Of a DNA stretch of 64,000 bases, positions 33,481 through 41,656 are shown one piece after another. Within the stretch, counting starts at the first letter, position 1, and every line of letters begins with the position of its first letter. This DNA is from Caballeronia turbans (lineage in GTDB: Bacteria > Pseudomonadota > Gammaproteobacteria > Burkholderiales > Burkholderiaceae): NCBI GenBank assembly GCA_001544655.2, contig FCOD02000001.1, forward strand, positions 62,001 through 126,000, given 5' to 3'. The notes below the pieces were generated by a model. It worked only from the letters and a program-made list of their open reading frames with translations, was not told the origin of the DNA and ran no database searches. The translations under genes and the position numbers were made by a program.

Positions 33481-35186
33481 TGGCTCAGGTTCCGCTCGCG
33501 AACGTTCAGTATCTTCCCGTGCCTTTGATGACCGGGGGAACCGTCACGACTGATTCTGGATCGGTAGAGGGCGATTTCGCCGTCAATCTGCGTCTGCGCC
33601 AGATCCCGACGAAGGATAAGCCCGGCACGTGTACGTCGCACGGCGGTCTGACGCAATGGGTAGCGTCGTCGCAGACGGGCGAGTCTGACCGCGGCGGAAT
33701 TCTCTGGAACGGGCTGATGTATCGCGTGCAGGGCTCGTCGGTCTACTCGTACGACGCGAACGGCGTGCGGACTGGCATTGGCACCGTGGCGAATGATGGG
33801 CTGAAGGTGCGGCTCGATTACACGTTCGACAACCTCATTATCGTCAGCGCGGGCAAGCTCTATTACTACGCGCCCGATGGTTACGGTCAGATTACGTCTG
33901 TTGCGATAGCGAGCGGCGGCACCGGATATGCGGTGAACGACACGATCACGCTCGGCGCGCTTGGTCTCTACGCGACGCTGAAGGTAACGGCCGTGTCGGG
34001 CGGTGCGATCACGTCGGCTCAGGTTGTCACGAGCTTTCCGTACCTGAACAAGTTCCGGCCGGTCAATCCGATCCCGCAGACGCTTTCGAGCGGCGGCGGA
34101 ACGGGCGCGACGTTCAATGCGACGTGGACGAGCCTTACGAACTTCATCGTGGTCGACCTGTCGTCGATTGGCATCACGAATGTGGTCGATGCGGCGTTCA
34201 TCGCCGGCTATGTGATGGTGACGGATGGCGCGAGCGTCTATAACAGTTCGCTCGTCAATACGGCGTTCTTCCCTGGCTACTTCGGCAGCGCGGAATACGA
34301 TCCAGACGGCATCTCGGCGATCTACAAGTTGAACAATCAGCTTTACGCGCTCGGGAAGAACACGACGCAGACGCTCGCGAACACGGGCGGCAACAACTTC
34401 CCGTTCACGGCGCAGCAGTCGTACACGTTCGACATCGGCTGTGTGTCGCGTCAGACGATGTGCTATTTCAATCGCACGCTCGCGTGGATTGGTGGCGGCC
34501 GGAACATGCCCAATGGCGTATGGATGCTGAACGGGAATCAGCCGGCGAAGATCAGTTCCGCGGCGGTCGATTACGAGCTCGCGCAGCTCAGCACGGATCA
34601 GATCGCGGTCGTGACGCTCGAATCGATCTCGTTCGAAGACTCGGAACTGCTCTACGTGCATCTGCCGAACAAGACGCTGGTGTTCGATGCGACGGCCTCG
34701 ACCGGCCTCGGGCTGAAGTTCTGGACGCAACTTAACAGCGGCGCGACGAATGACGTGTTCTACCGCGCGCGCAACTTCGTTCGGTTCGCGGGCAAATGGC
34801 TGTGCGGCGATCTCGCAGACAATCGCGTCGGCTTCCTCGATGGCACGACTGGCGGTCATTACGGCTCGCCGATCATGAACCGATCGACAAGCCCGATGGT
34901 CATGCTGCCGCTCGCGTCTGCGGGCCTCCGATCGGCGGAACTGAAGTGCATTACCGGTCAGGCGGGCGACACGTCGCGCATCGCGTTCCGATACTCGCCG
35001 GATGGGATTCGCTGGTCTCCGGTTCGATACGCTTCTGCCGCGCCGCGCGGTGCTTACGATCATCGCGTCCGCTGGCTGCCGGGCGGTCTGACACGGAACA
35101 AGCTTCAGGTGCGCGTTGAGCATGTGACGACGCAGCATTGCACTTGGTTCGGTCTGGATCTCGAACTCGAGCCTTTGGCGACCTGA
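33480..35186 (+). CDS. P22 gp10-like tail hub (packaged DNA stabilisation) protein
   Basis: A 568-residue beta-propeller-like protein. The segment FEDSELLYVHLPNKTLVFDAT, DVFYRARNFVRFAGKWLCGD and the end RVRWLPGGLTRNKLQVRVEH follow P22 gp10. It would bind the gp4 ring and stabilise packaged DNA. It is about 100 residues longer than P22 gp10; residues 138-218 look inserted, with YxxND-type beta repeats (GGTGYAVNDTITL). Confidence 0.8.
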   Translation: MAQVPLANVQYLPVPLMTGGTVTTDSGSVEGDFAVNLRLRQIPTKDKPGTCTSHGGLTQWVASSQTGESDRGGILWNGLMYRVQGSSVYSYDANGVRTGIGTVANDGLKVRLDYTFDNLIIVSAGKLYYYAPDGYGQITSVAIASGGTGYAVNDTITLGALGLYATLKVTAVSGGAITSAQVVTSFPYLNKFRPVNPIPQTLSSGGGTGATFNATWTSLTNFIVVDLSSIGITNVVDAAFIAGYVMVTDGASVYNSSLVNTAFFPGYFGSAEYDPDGISAIYKLNNQLYALGKNTTQTLANTGGNNFPFTAQQSYTFDIGCVSRQTMCYFNRTLAWIGGGRNMPNGVWMLNGNQPAKISSAAVDYELAQLSTDQIAVVTLESISFEDSELLYVHLPNKTLVFDATASTGLGLKFWTQLNSGATNDVFYRARNFVRFAGKWLCGDLADNRVGFLDGTTGGHYGSPIMNRSTSPMVMLPLASAGLRSAELKCITGQAGDTSRIAFRYSPDGIRWSPVRYASAAPRGAYDHRVRWLPGGLTRNKLQVRVEHVTTQHCTWFGLDLELEPLAT

Positions 35187-35187
35187 C

Positions 35188-35601
35188 ATGGCGAATCTCA
35201 CGCGCGTTCCGCAGATGTTCCTGACCGCTGCTCTGAACGGCGATTCGGGCGTTGCGGACGCAATCGGAAACGTCGTGAACGGCTCGGCGATGAACGGTTA
35301 CGATCCGCAGCCGTCAATCGGGACGGCTTCGGGCGTGTGGGCGTCGATCGGGACATTGATCTATGTCGAAATTACCCTGACAATTACGGTATCTGCAAAA
35401 CCTTCAGTACAACTTCCGTTTATCCACCAAGGGCTAAGCGACCAGAGAGCAGTGATTCCTGGCGCATCGACCGCGGGTGTCATGGTTTCAGGTGTTGTCG
35501 GCCCGGAATCGTCGGTATTGACATTGAGCCGTTACGACGGCGCTGCGTTGGGTGCAGGAACCTACTTTCTATCTGGATGCTATGAATCTTCGGTGGGGTG
35601 A
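35188..35601 (+). CDS. Phage hypothetical, possible minor virion protein
   Basis: A 137-residue beta-rich protein (TLIYVEITLTITVSAKPSVQ, VVGPESSVLTLSRYDGAAL). It occupies the place where P22 has tail needle and gp14 genes, but no similarity is seen. Unknown. Confidence 0.5.
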   Translation: MANLTRVPQMFLTAALNGDSGVADAIGNVVNGSAMNGYDPQPSIGTASGVWASIGTLIYVEITLTITVSAKPSVQLPFIHQGLSDQRAVIPGASTAGVMVSGVVGPESSVLTLSRYDGAALGAGTYFLSGCYESSVG

Positions 35602-35604
35602 CCT

Positions 35605-36288
35605 ATGGTAGCAGCAGCAATCGGGGCGACCGCTGTTGCAGGCGTGGCAAGCTCTGCCATGTCGGCGAGTGCAGCAAGCGACGCGGCCGACGCTCAGTCG
35701 CAGGCCGCACAAAACAATCTCGAACTCGCTCAGCAGCAATACAACACGCTTCAGGGGCAGATTCAGCCCTATCTCGCGGCCGGTCAGACTGGGCTTCAGG
35801 GATACGGCGATCTGCTCGGCGCGAATGGCACTGACGCCCAAGGCGCGGCGATCAATCAGATCAAGTCTGGTCCGCAGTATCAGGGCGACATTCAGACGGC
35901 CAACGAGAACATTTTGGCGAACGCATCGGCAACGGGCGGATTGCGCGGCTCTAACACGAGCAACATTCTCGGCAACACAGCGATTTCGACGCTGAATGGC
36001 CTCATCAGCAGCAAGCTCGCGGGCTACGGGAACCTGATCGGCGCCGGCCAGAGCGCGCTCGCGACGTCTAACGGCGTCAGCAGCAACTTCCAGAATGCGG
36101 CGACTGCGGCGAACAACCAGACGGCCAACGCCGCAACGTCTCAGGCTGGCTCCCTCGCGAACTCGTTCAATTCCGGGCTCGGCGCGATCACGCAGGGCAT
36201 CAATGCCTACTCGACCAATAGCGCGGCGAATCAGCCCGTGTACGGTCAGACCGCAAGCGGAAATCCAATCATGTTCACGGGGACGTAA
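35605..36288 (+). CDS. DNA ejection protein, P22 gp7-like
   Basis: A 227-residue Ala/Gln/Asn-rich protein. The hydrophobic N-terminus AAIGATAVAGVASSAMSASA and the coil NNLELAQQQYNTLQGQIQ are characteristic of phage DNA-transfer proteins. It is released into the cell envelope with the genome. Confidence 0.75.
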   Translation: MVAAAIGATAVAGVASSAMSASAASDAADAQSQAAQNNLELAQQQYNTLQGQIQPYLAAGQTGLQGYGDLLGANGTDAQGAAINQIKSGPQYQGDIQTANENILANASATGGLRGSNTSNILGNTAISTLNGLISSKLAGYGNLIGAGQSALATSNGVSSNFQNAATAANNQTANAATSQAGSLANSFNSGLGAITQGINAYSTNSAANQPVYGQTASGNPIMFTGT

Positions 36289-37650
36289 ATGGCCGATCTC
36301 ATCGACTTCTCGAACATCGGCAAGGGCATCGACCAGCAGATGGCTACCGCAGCCTTCAACGGTCAGAAGCTCGGCTACAACTACGCCACGCTGCCCGGCA
36401 CCGCGCAGGCTGCGCAAGCACAGAACGCCGCAACCGTCTCGAACGCCGGGCTCCAGATCAACAACAACAACCGCCAGCAAGCATTCCAGATGGAATCGGC
36501 CGCGCTGTCGGCGAATCCGAACGCATCGACGGCTGATTGGCAAGCGCTCGCGCAGAAGTATCCCGAATATGCGCAGCAGGTGAACCAGAACACGAACCAG
36601 CAGCAAACGAACTGGGTGAACCTGCGCCAGCGCATGTCGTCCGATGCTGTGGCGACCGTGGCAGGTATGCAGGCGCGGCTGCTGGCGAACGATGTGCCGG
36701 GCGCGCTCGATCTGCTCGAGCAGCGCGCGGTGCGTCAGGAGAACGCTGGCGACACGGCCGGCGCGGCGCAGACTCGATCGTTCGAAAACCTGATCAAGAC
36801 GCAGCCCGAGCAAGCGAAGCAAGTCGCATCGAGCATTCTGAACGCAGGCAGCGCGAACAGTGCGGGGGATTTGTATGCGAACCAAGCCAATCAGGCCGCT
36901 GCGACAGTTGCGCAGAACACTGTCCCGGCAAGCATCGCAAAAGCGAATGCAGGTGCTTCTGTGGCTGGAACGCAAGCCCAATACGCCCCGGCGCAGGCCC
37001 AAGCGGGAATCAATGCGACTCAGGCTGGAACCGCGCTGACGCAGGCGCAAACTGGCCTGACGAATCAGCAGATCACGGCGCCGCCCGCTGCGATCGCGGC
37101 TGCTCAGCCTGAATACACGGCAGGCCAATCCAACCAGCAACTCTCCGACCAGTCCGGCGAGCTCGCGAACGCATTTAGCACGATCGAGAACGGCGGCACG
37201 AGCGGCGTGCTCGGCGCCACATGGGATCAGGCGCAGCGTCGCTGGACTGGCGATACGTCACGCTTGCAGCAGCTCCGACAAGAAGCGGCGTCGCTCGTCA
37301 CGCAGGCTGAGACCGCGAGCATGGTCAACGGCAACTTCACGGATGCTGCGACCGCGCGCGCTGTGCAGAACGTTCCGGCGATCACCGACAGCCCGCAAGC
37401 CTGGGCCTCGTATCTGCAAGCGCGCCAGAAGTTCCTCGCATCCAAAGCGGCATGGTCGAATGCTCGCGGCGATTGGGCGCGAAGCAACAACGGTTCGTTC
37501 GGTCCTGCGTATCGCGACTTCACGGTGCAGCTTCCGAACGGTCAATCGGCGTTCGTAAAGTCAGGTGACAGCTTCACGCAGTTCTCGAAAAAGGCGGCTC
37601 CGAGCTACTACACGGAACCCGGCGCACAATCTTTCGACCCGACGAAATGA
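36289..37650 (+). CDS. DNA ejection protein, P22 gp20-like
   Basis: A 453-residue Ala/Gln-rich, mostly helical protein: MADLIDFSNIGKGIDQQMAT at the start, low-complexity helices (QAGTALTQAQTGLTNQQIT) in the middle. Position between the gp7-like and the transglycosylase ejection protein supports this call. No enzymatic motif. Confidence 0.65.
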   Translation: MADLIDFSNIGKGIDQQMATAAFNGQKLGYNYATLPGTAQAAQAQNAATVSNAGLQINNNNRQQAFQMESAALSANPNASTADWQALAQKYPEYAQQVNQNTNQQQTNWVNLRQRMSSDAVATVAGMQARLLANDVPGALDLLEQRAVRQENAGDTAGAAQTRSFENLIKTQPEQAKQVASSILNAGSANSAGDLYANQANQAAATVAQNTVPASIAKANAGASVAGTQAQYAPAQAQAGINATQAGTALTQAQTGLTNQQITAPPAAIAAAQPEYTAGQSNQQLSDQSGELANAFSTIENGGTSGVLGATWDQAQRRWTGDTSRLQQLRQEAASLVTQAETASMVNGNFTDAATARAVQNVPAITDSPQAWASYLQARQKFLASKAAWSNARGDWARSNNGSFGPAYRDFTVQLPNGQSAFVKSGDSFTQFSKKAAPSYYTEPGAQSFDPTK

Positions 37651-40600
37651 GCCAATACGACGCAACGAAGTTTCCGACCAGCTACAAGGATCCGGTCTAC
37701 GCGGCGGCCGATGAGGCTGCGTCGGCGGCGGCTGGCATTCCTCCCGGCTTACTGACGAGCATTCGTGTCGCCGGCGAGAAGTCGAACGCCAATCAGATCA
37801 GTTCGGCCCAAGCCGCCACGCCCTATCAGGTGACGCCAGCGACGCGCGATCTGTTGATCAAGAAATACAAAATCGATCCGTATTCGTCGCCCGAAGCCGC
37901 GGCGCTCGGCGCTGCGTATCTGCTGAAAGAGGGCATCCAGCGCACGGGCAGCGCGGCCGGCGCGGTGACTCAGTACATTGGCGGCACCGATCCGTCGAAC
38001 TGGGGCGGACAGACGCGCGCGTACACGAACCGTGTCATGTCGCACTTCACTAAGGGCGGCGGAACTGACACGCCCGATGCGCAGCCGATGCAACCGCAGA
38101 CGTTGCCGAGCGCGGCATCGTATGGCCTCGATCCGACTGTTGCAGGCGTGAATCGATCCTCTACGACGCAGCCGGTGAATGTGAGCCTGCCGCAGCCTGC
38201 TGCCGCTCCTGGCGCTGGTCCGAATGCGCAGATCGTCGCCGATTACAACGCCGGCCGTCTGTCGCCTGAAGACATGAAAGCCGTCGAGCAGCGCGCGGCG
38301 CAGATAGGCATCGATTCGAGTCAGTTGCAAGCGCCCGGCGCGCAAGGTGCTCCGAGCGGCACTGGTGCGCCGATAGGCTTCGATTCGGCCAAAGGTGCGG
38401 CGCCGCAGACGAAGACGATCGGCCCGCAAACGCTCGCCGCGATGCAGAACGGCTCGCTGACACCCGATCAACTCGCCGTGGTAAAGAAGGGCCTCGCGGA
38501 TGGCTCGCTCACGATGCCCGCGAACGCTCCGGCACCGCAGCCGCAGCAAGACAATAGCTGGTCCCCGCTCGGTGGCGTGGCGGATAGTTCAATGCCGACC
38601 AAGCCGATGACGCCGACGACAGCGGCGCAGAATGGTTCCACGTGGTCCGACATCGCCGAAAAGGGCGTCGGTGGCGTGGCTTCCGGGCTTCTGAACATCG
38701 CCGCGGCCGGTGGTCGTCTGGTTGGTGCGAACGATTTCGCCGATCAGGCCGTGAACGCGCGCAAGCAGGTCGAAGCGCAGGTAGAGCGCGACACGAATCA
38801 CTCTCTCGCGGGCAAGGTGGCAGGCGTCGTCGGCGAGGCGCTGCCGTATGTATCGGCTGGTGGCGCATCGCTTCCGACCGCTGTCGCCGGGGGTGCTGTG
38901 GCCGGCGCGGTGCCTGCCATCGCTGAGAACAAATCGGGCGCCGAAATCGCCCGTGATGCTGCTGTAGGCGGTGCGGCCGGTGCAGCTGGCTTGGGCCTCG
39001 GTAAAGTGGCCGGAACGGCTGTGTCGTCGCTCGCTGAGAATCCGACCATCGCTAAGGCAATCGCCAAGGCGCAGGGCTGGTTCGGCAAGTCTCCATCCGC
39101 CGCGACTGCCACGTCTGCCGCTGGCAATGCGACCGATGCGCATGTCGCAGCCGACATCGCGCATGCGTCCGGACAGACTCCTGATCAACTGGCGACGAAG
39201 CTCGAAACGGCGCCGGCACCGCAGACGCCCGGCTACACGCCGACAGCCGCCGAAATGGCGAATGATGCGAATGTTACGGCAGTTCAGAAGCTCAGTACCA
39301 ATCATGCCGGCACGCCATACGCAAAGGTGAATGCGCAGAATGACGCCGCTATCCTGAGCGAACTCGAGCAGAAGGGCGCGACGAACAATCCAGGAACCCC
39401 TGCAAATCCGCAAGCAGCAGAGCAAGCAGCAGAGACGGCCGCACAAAGGAGCGACGCACTCGCCGCGCAAGGTCAGGGCGAAGTGCAGCCGGTCTCGACG
39501 GCGCTCGCGCAGAAGTTGCAGACGCCGCAGTTCGAAGCACCGGTGAAGCTCGCGCAACGCATGGCTCGAGATGAAGGCTCGAGCGTCTTCGATGACTTGC
39601 AGCGAGCGCGGCAAGCGGACGCCGCGAGCACGCTCGAGCAGATCATCGGAACGCCTGAGCAGCTCGAAGCGATGAAAGCCGCTCGAGGTGCGCAGGCTGC
39701 GGATGACTTCCTGTCCACAAACATAGGCGTTCCGGCGGATGATCCTGCGCTGAAATCGTTACTCGAGCGGCCGGCAATCAAGAAGGCGCTCGCGCAGGCT
39801 CAGGCCGACGCGCAGAACCAAGGGCAGACGGGCATTTTCACGACCGCCAATCCGCGCGGCAACGCGAACATGGGCGGTTCGAAGGGTGCGCCTCAGCAAT
39901 ACGTTTCTGGTCGCGGTCTCGTCGGGATCAAGACAGCGCTCGACGACCAGATCGGCGCGGCTGCTGCTGCGAACGAGCAAGGGCAGGTCAAGACGCTTCA
40001 GGGTTTGAAGTCTCAACTCCTGTCGTTCATGGACAACGCCATTCCCGAATATGGAACGGCTCGAGCCAACTATGCAAAGGCGTCCGGTCCGATCGACGCA
40101 ATGCAATCCGTGCAGCAGCGCCTATACAGCGCCGTCGATCCTGTTTCGAAGGAAGTCGATCCGGGCAAGCTCGTTTCCGCGATCAACAGCATCAAGGCAG
40201 AGCAGATGAAGCCCGGCATCCGTCCTGCCGATAAGGTCGATCCGACCACGCTTGACGCGCTGACGCAACTCGCGGGCCATTTGCAGAACAAGAACGATCT
40301 CACCGGATTGTCTGGCGAAGGTCAGGAATACATTCGCCGCGCGCTGGCGTCGAGCGAGAAGCACGCGGGCGCGCAGGCTGAGTTTCACAAGATCCTCGAC
40401 GCTCAGTCTCCTGCATACAAGGAACTGCACGGCTCGCACGCGCAGCAGGTCGGCGCGATTGAATCGCAGAAAGCCAGTCAGACGGCACTCGCACAGGCTG
40501 AAGAAGCGATCCAAAACGCGGATTCCCCCGGTGGATTGAAGGCGCTCGACAAGTTGCTGCCGAACATGGAAGCGGCAGACCGCGCGAAGGCAATCGCGCT

Positions 40601-41186
40601 GCGGCAAGAGCGCGCTCGAGAACTCGCATTGGACGCAGTTAAAGGCGCGAGGAAGAACGCTGAAGGTGGCGTAGAGGTCAACCGTGAGCCGTTCCAAAAG
40701 GTGAAGGACCAATACTCGCCGTACATGTCGACTGAAGATGTCGCGCGGTTCGGTAAAGTGGCCGACGATCTCCATCAGCAGACAGTGAGTTACTCGAGAC
40801 TCGGCAAGATCGCGGGCAGCGACACGGCGCAGAACCAGAACGCCGTGAAGCGCTTCGGTGCGAACCTCGGCGCGGCGCTGAAGGATTCGGCGGTGCAAGC
40901 AATGATTGCCGGTGGCGTCGGGACCGCATTCGGCCCGGTCGGCACTATCGGCGGCATGGCAGCAGGCGCAATCACTGGCGCTCTGTCGCGCACGATCACG
41001 CAGAAGGTCTCGTCGATCACAACCGAGAACGCCGCAAAGCTTCTTTCGAACGGTAAACTCTTGGCAGCCGCGCTGCGCAATTACGAGTCTCTCGCCGCTC
41101 GACGCGCGTTCATCCAAGGGCTTGCTGCGAAAGTGGGCTTCGTCGGTGGCGCAACCGCAGCGAATCAGTTTAACCAGAGCCGGTAG
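37647..41186 (+). CDS. Large ejection protein with N-terminal lytic transglycosylase domain (P22 gp16-like)
   Basis: A 1179-residue protein. Residues 20-135 are an SLT-type domain: catalytic Glu44 in VAGEKSNANQISS, PYQVTPATRDLL and YLLKEGIQRTGSAAGAVTQYIGG. Then low-complexity linkers (about 140-330), a hydrophobic glycine-rich stretch (VGEALPYVSAGGASLPTAVA and AVGGAAGAAGLGLGKVAG, about 400-455), and helical repeats to a second glycine-rich hydrophobic region near the end (MIAGGVGTAFGPVGTIGG, about 1088-1120). It would open murein and form part of the DNA conduit. It is nearly twice P22 gp16. Confidence 0.8.
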   Translation: MSQYDATKFPTSYKDPVYAAADEAASAAAGIPPGLLTSIRVAGEKSNANQISSAQAATPYQVTPATRDLLIKKYKIDPYSSPEAAALGAAYLLKEGIQRTGSAAGAVTQYIGGTDPSNWGGQTRAYTNRVMSHFTKGGGTDTPDAQPMQPQTLPSAASYGLDPTVAGVNRSSTTQPVNVSLPQPAAAPGAGPNAQIVADYNAGRLSPEDMKAVEQRAAQIGIDSSQLQAPGAQGAPSGTGAPIGFDSAKGAAPQTKTIGPQTLAAMQNGSLTPDQLAVVKKGLADGSLTMPANAPAPQPQQDNSWSPLGGVADSSMPTKPMTPTTAAQNGSTWSDIAEKGVGGVASGLLNIAAAGGRLVGANDFADQAVNARKQVEAQVERDTNHSLAGKVAGVVGEALPYVSAGGASLPTAVAGGAVAGAVPAIAENKSGAEIARDAAVGGAAGAAGLGLGKVAGTAVSSLAENPTIAKAIAKAQGWFGKSPSAATATSAAGNATDAHVAADIAHASGQTPDQLATKLETAPAPQTPGYTPTAAEMANDANVTAVQKLSTNHAGTPYAKVNAQNDAAILSELEQKGATNNPGTPANPQAAEQAAETAAQRSDALAAQGQGEVQPVSTALAQKLQTPQFEAPVKLAQRMARDEGSSVFDDLQRARQADAASTLEQIIGTPEQLEAMKAARGAQAADDFLSTNIGVPADDPALKSLLERPAIKKALAQAQADAQNQGQTGIFTTANPRGNANMGGSKGAPQQYVSGRGLVGIKTALDDQIGAAAAANEQGQVKTLQGLKSQLLSFMDNAIPEYGTARANYAKASGPIDAMQSVQQRLYSAVDPVSKEVDPGKLVSAINSIKAEQMKPGIRPADKVDPTTLDALTQLAGHLQNKNDLTGLSGEGQEYIRRALASSEKHAGAQAEFHKILDAQSPAYKELHGSHAQQVGAIESQKASQTALAQAEEAIQNADSPGGLKALDKLLPNMEAADRAKAIALRQERARELALDAVKGARKNAEGGVEVNREPFQKVKDQYSPYMSTEDVARFGKVADDLHQQTVSYSRLGKIAGSDTAQNQNAVKRFGANLGAALKDSAVQAMIAGGVGTAFGPVGTIGGMAAGAITGALSRTITQKVSSITTENAAKLLSNGKLLAAALRNYESLAARRAFIQGLAAKVGFVGGATAANQFNQSR

Positions 41187-41194
41187 GACTGCGA

Positions 41195-41656
41195 ATGGAC
41201 ATCAAGCCCGTTTTTACTGTCGAGCGATTCCAGGACGTCTACGACGAACTGCTGCCGCTTCTTCATGAGCACTACGACGAAATCAGCCTGCACAAGAAGA
41301 AGGGCTATCCGCTGGTTCCTGCCGTCTCGCTCTATCGCGCAATGCAGGATGCCGACCAGCTCGTAATGATGATTGGGCGTCTGCAAGGGAAGATCGTCGC
41401 CTACTTCGTCGTGTTCGTCCGTCCCGGCATCCACTATCAGACCTGTCTTGAGGCGGTCGGGGACATATTTTTCGTCGAGCAATCACGGCGCGGCGCCGCG
41501 ATCGGCCTGCAACTCTTCGAAGCGACCGAGCGCGAGCTGAAGCGCCGCGGCGTGAACCTCTTCATGGCCGGCGAAAAGCTGGCATTCCCGGCAACGGCTC
41601 TGTTCAAGCGCCGCGGCTTCGAACCCATTGAACGGAAATTTGCCAAATGGCTGTGA
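41195..41656 (+). CDS. GNAT-family acetyltransferase in the late operon
   Basis: A 153-residue protein. The acetyl-CoA loop is in FFVEQSRRGAAIGLQLFEATE (Q/R-x-x-G-x-A) and the C-terminal ATALFKRRGFEPIERKFAKW is typical of GNAT. The N-terminus (HEHYDEISLHKKKGYPLVP) is like phage acyltransferases next to portal genes. It could modify a virion protein or a host target. It overlaps the portal gene by 10 bp. Confidence 0.75.
   Translation: MDIKPVFTVERFQDVYDELLPLLHEHYDEISLHKKKGYPLVPAVSLYRAMQDADQLVMMIGRLQGKIVAYFVVFVRPGIHYQTCLEAVGDIFFVEQSRRGAAIGLQLFEATERELKRRGVNLFMAGEKLAFPATALFKRRGFEPIERKFAKWL

Noticed and set aside
33477-35201. 574-codon minus ORF over the gp10-like gene
   Set aside because: Shadow frame; the + strand product matches a known virion family.
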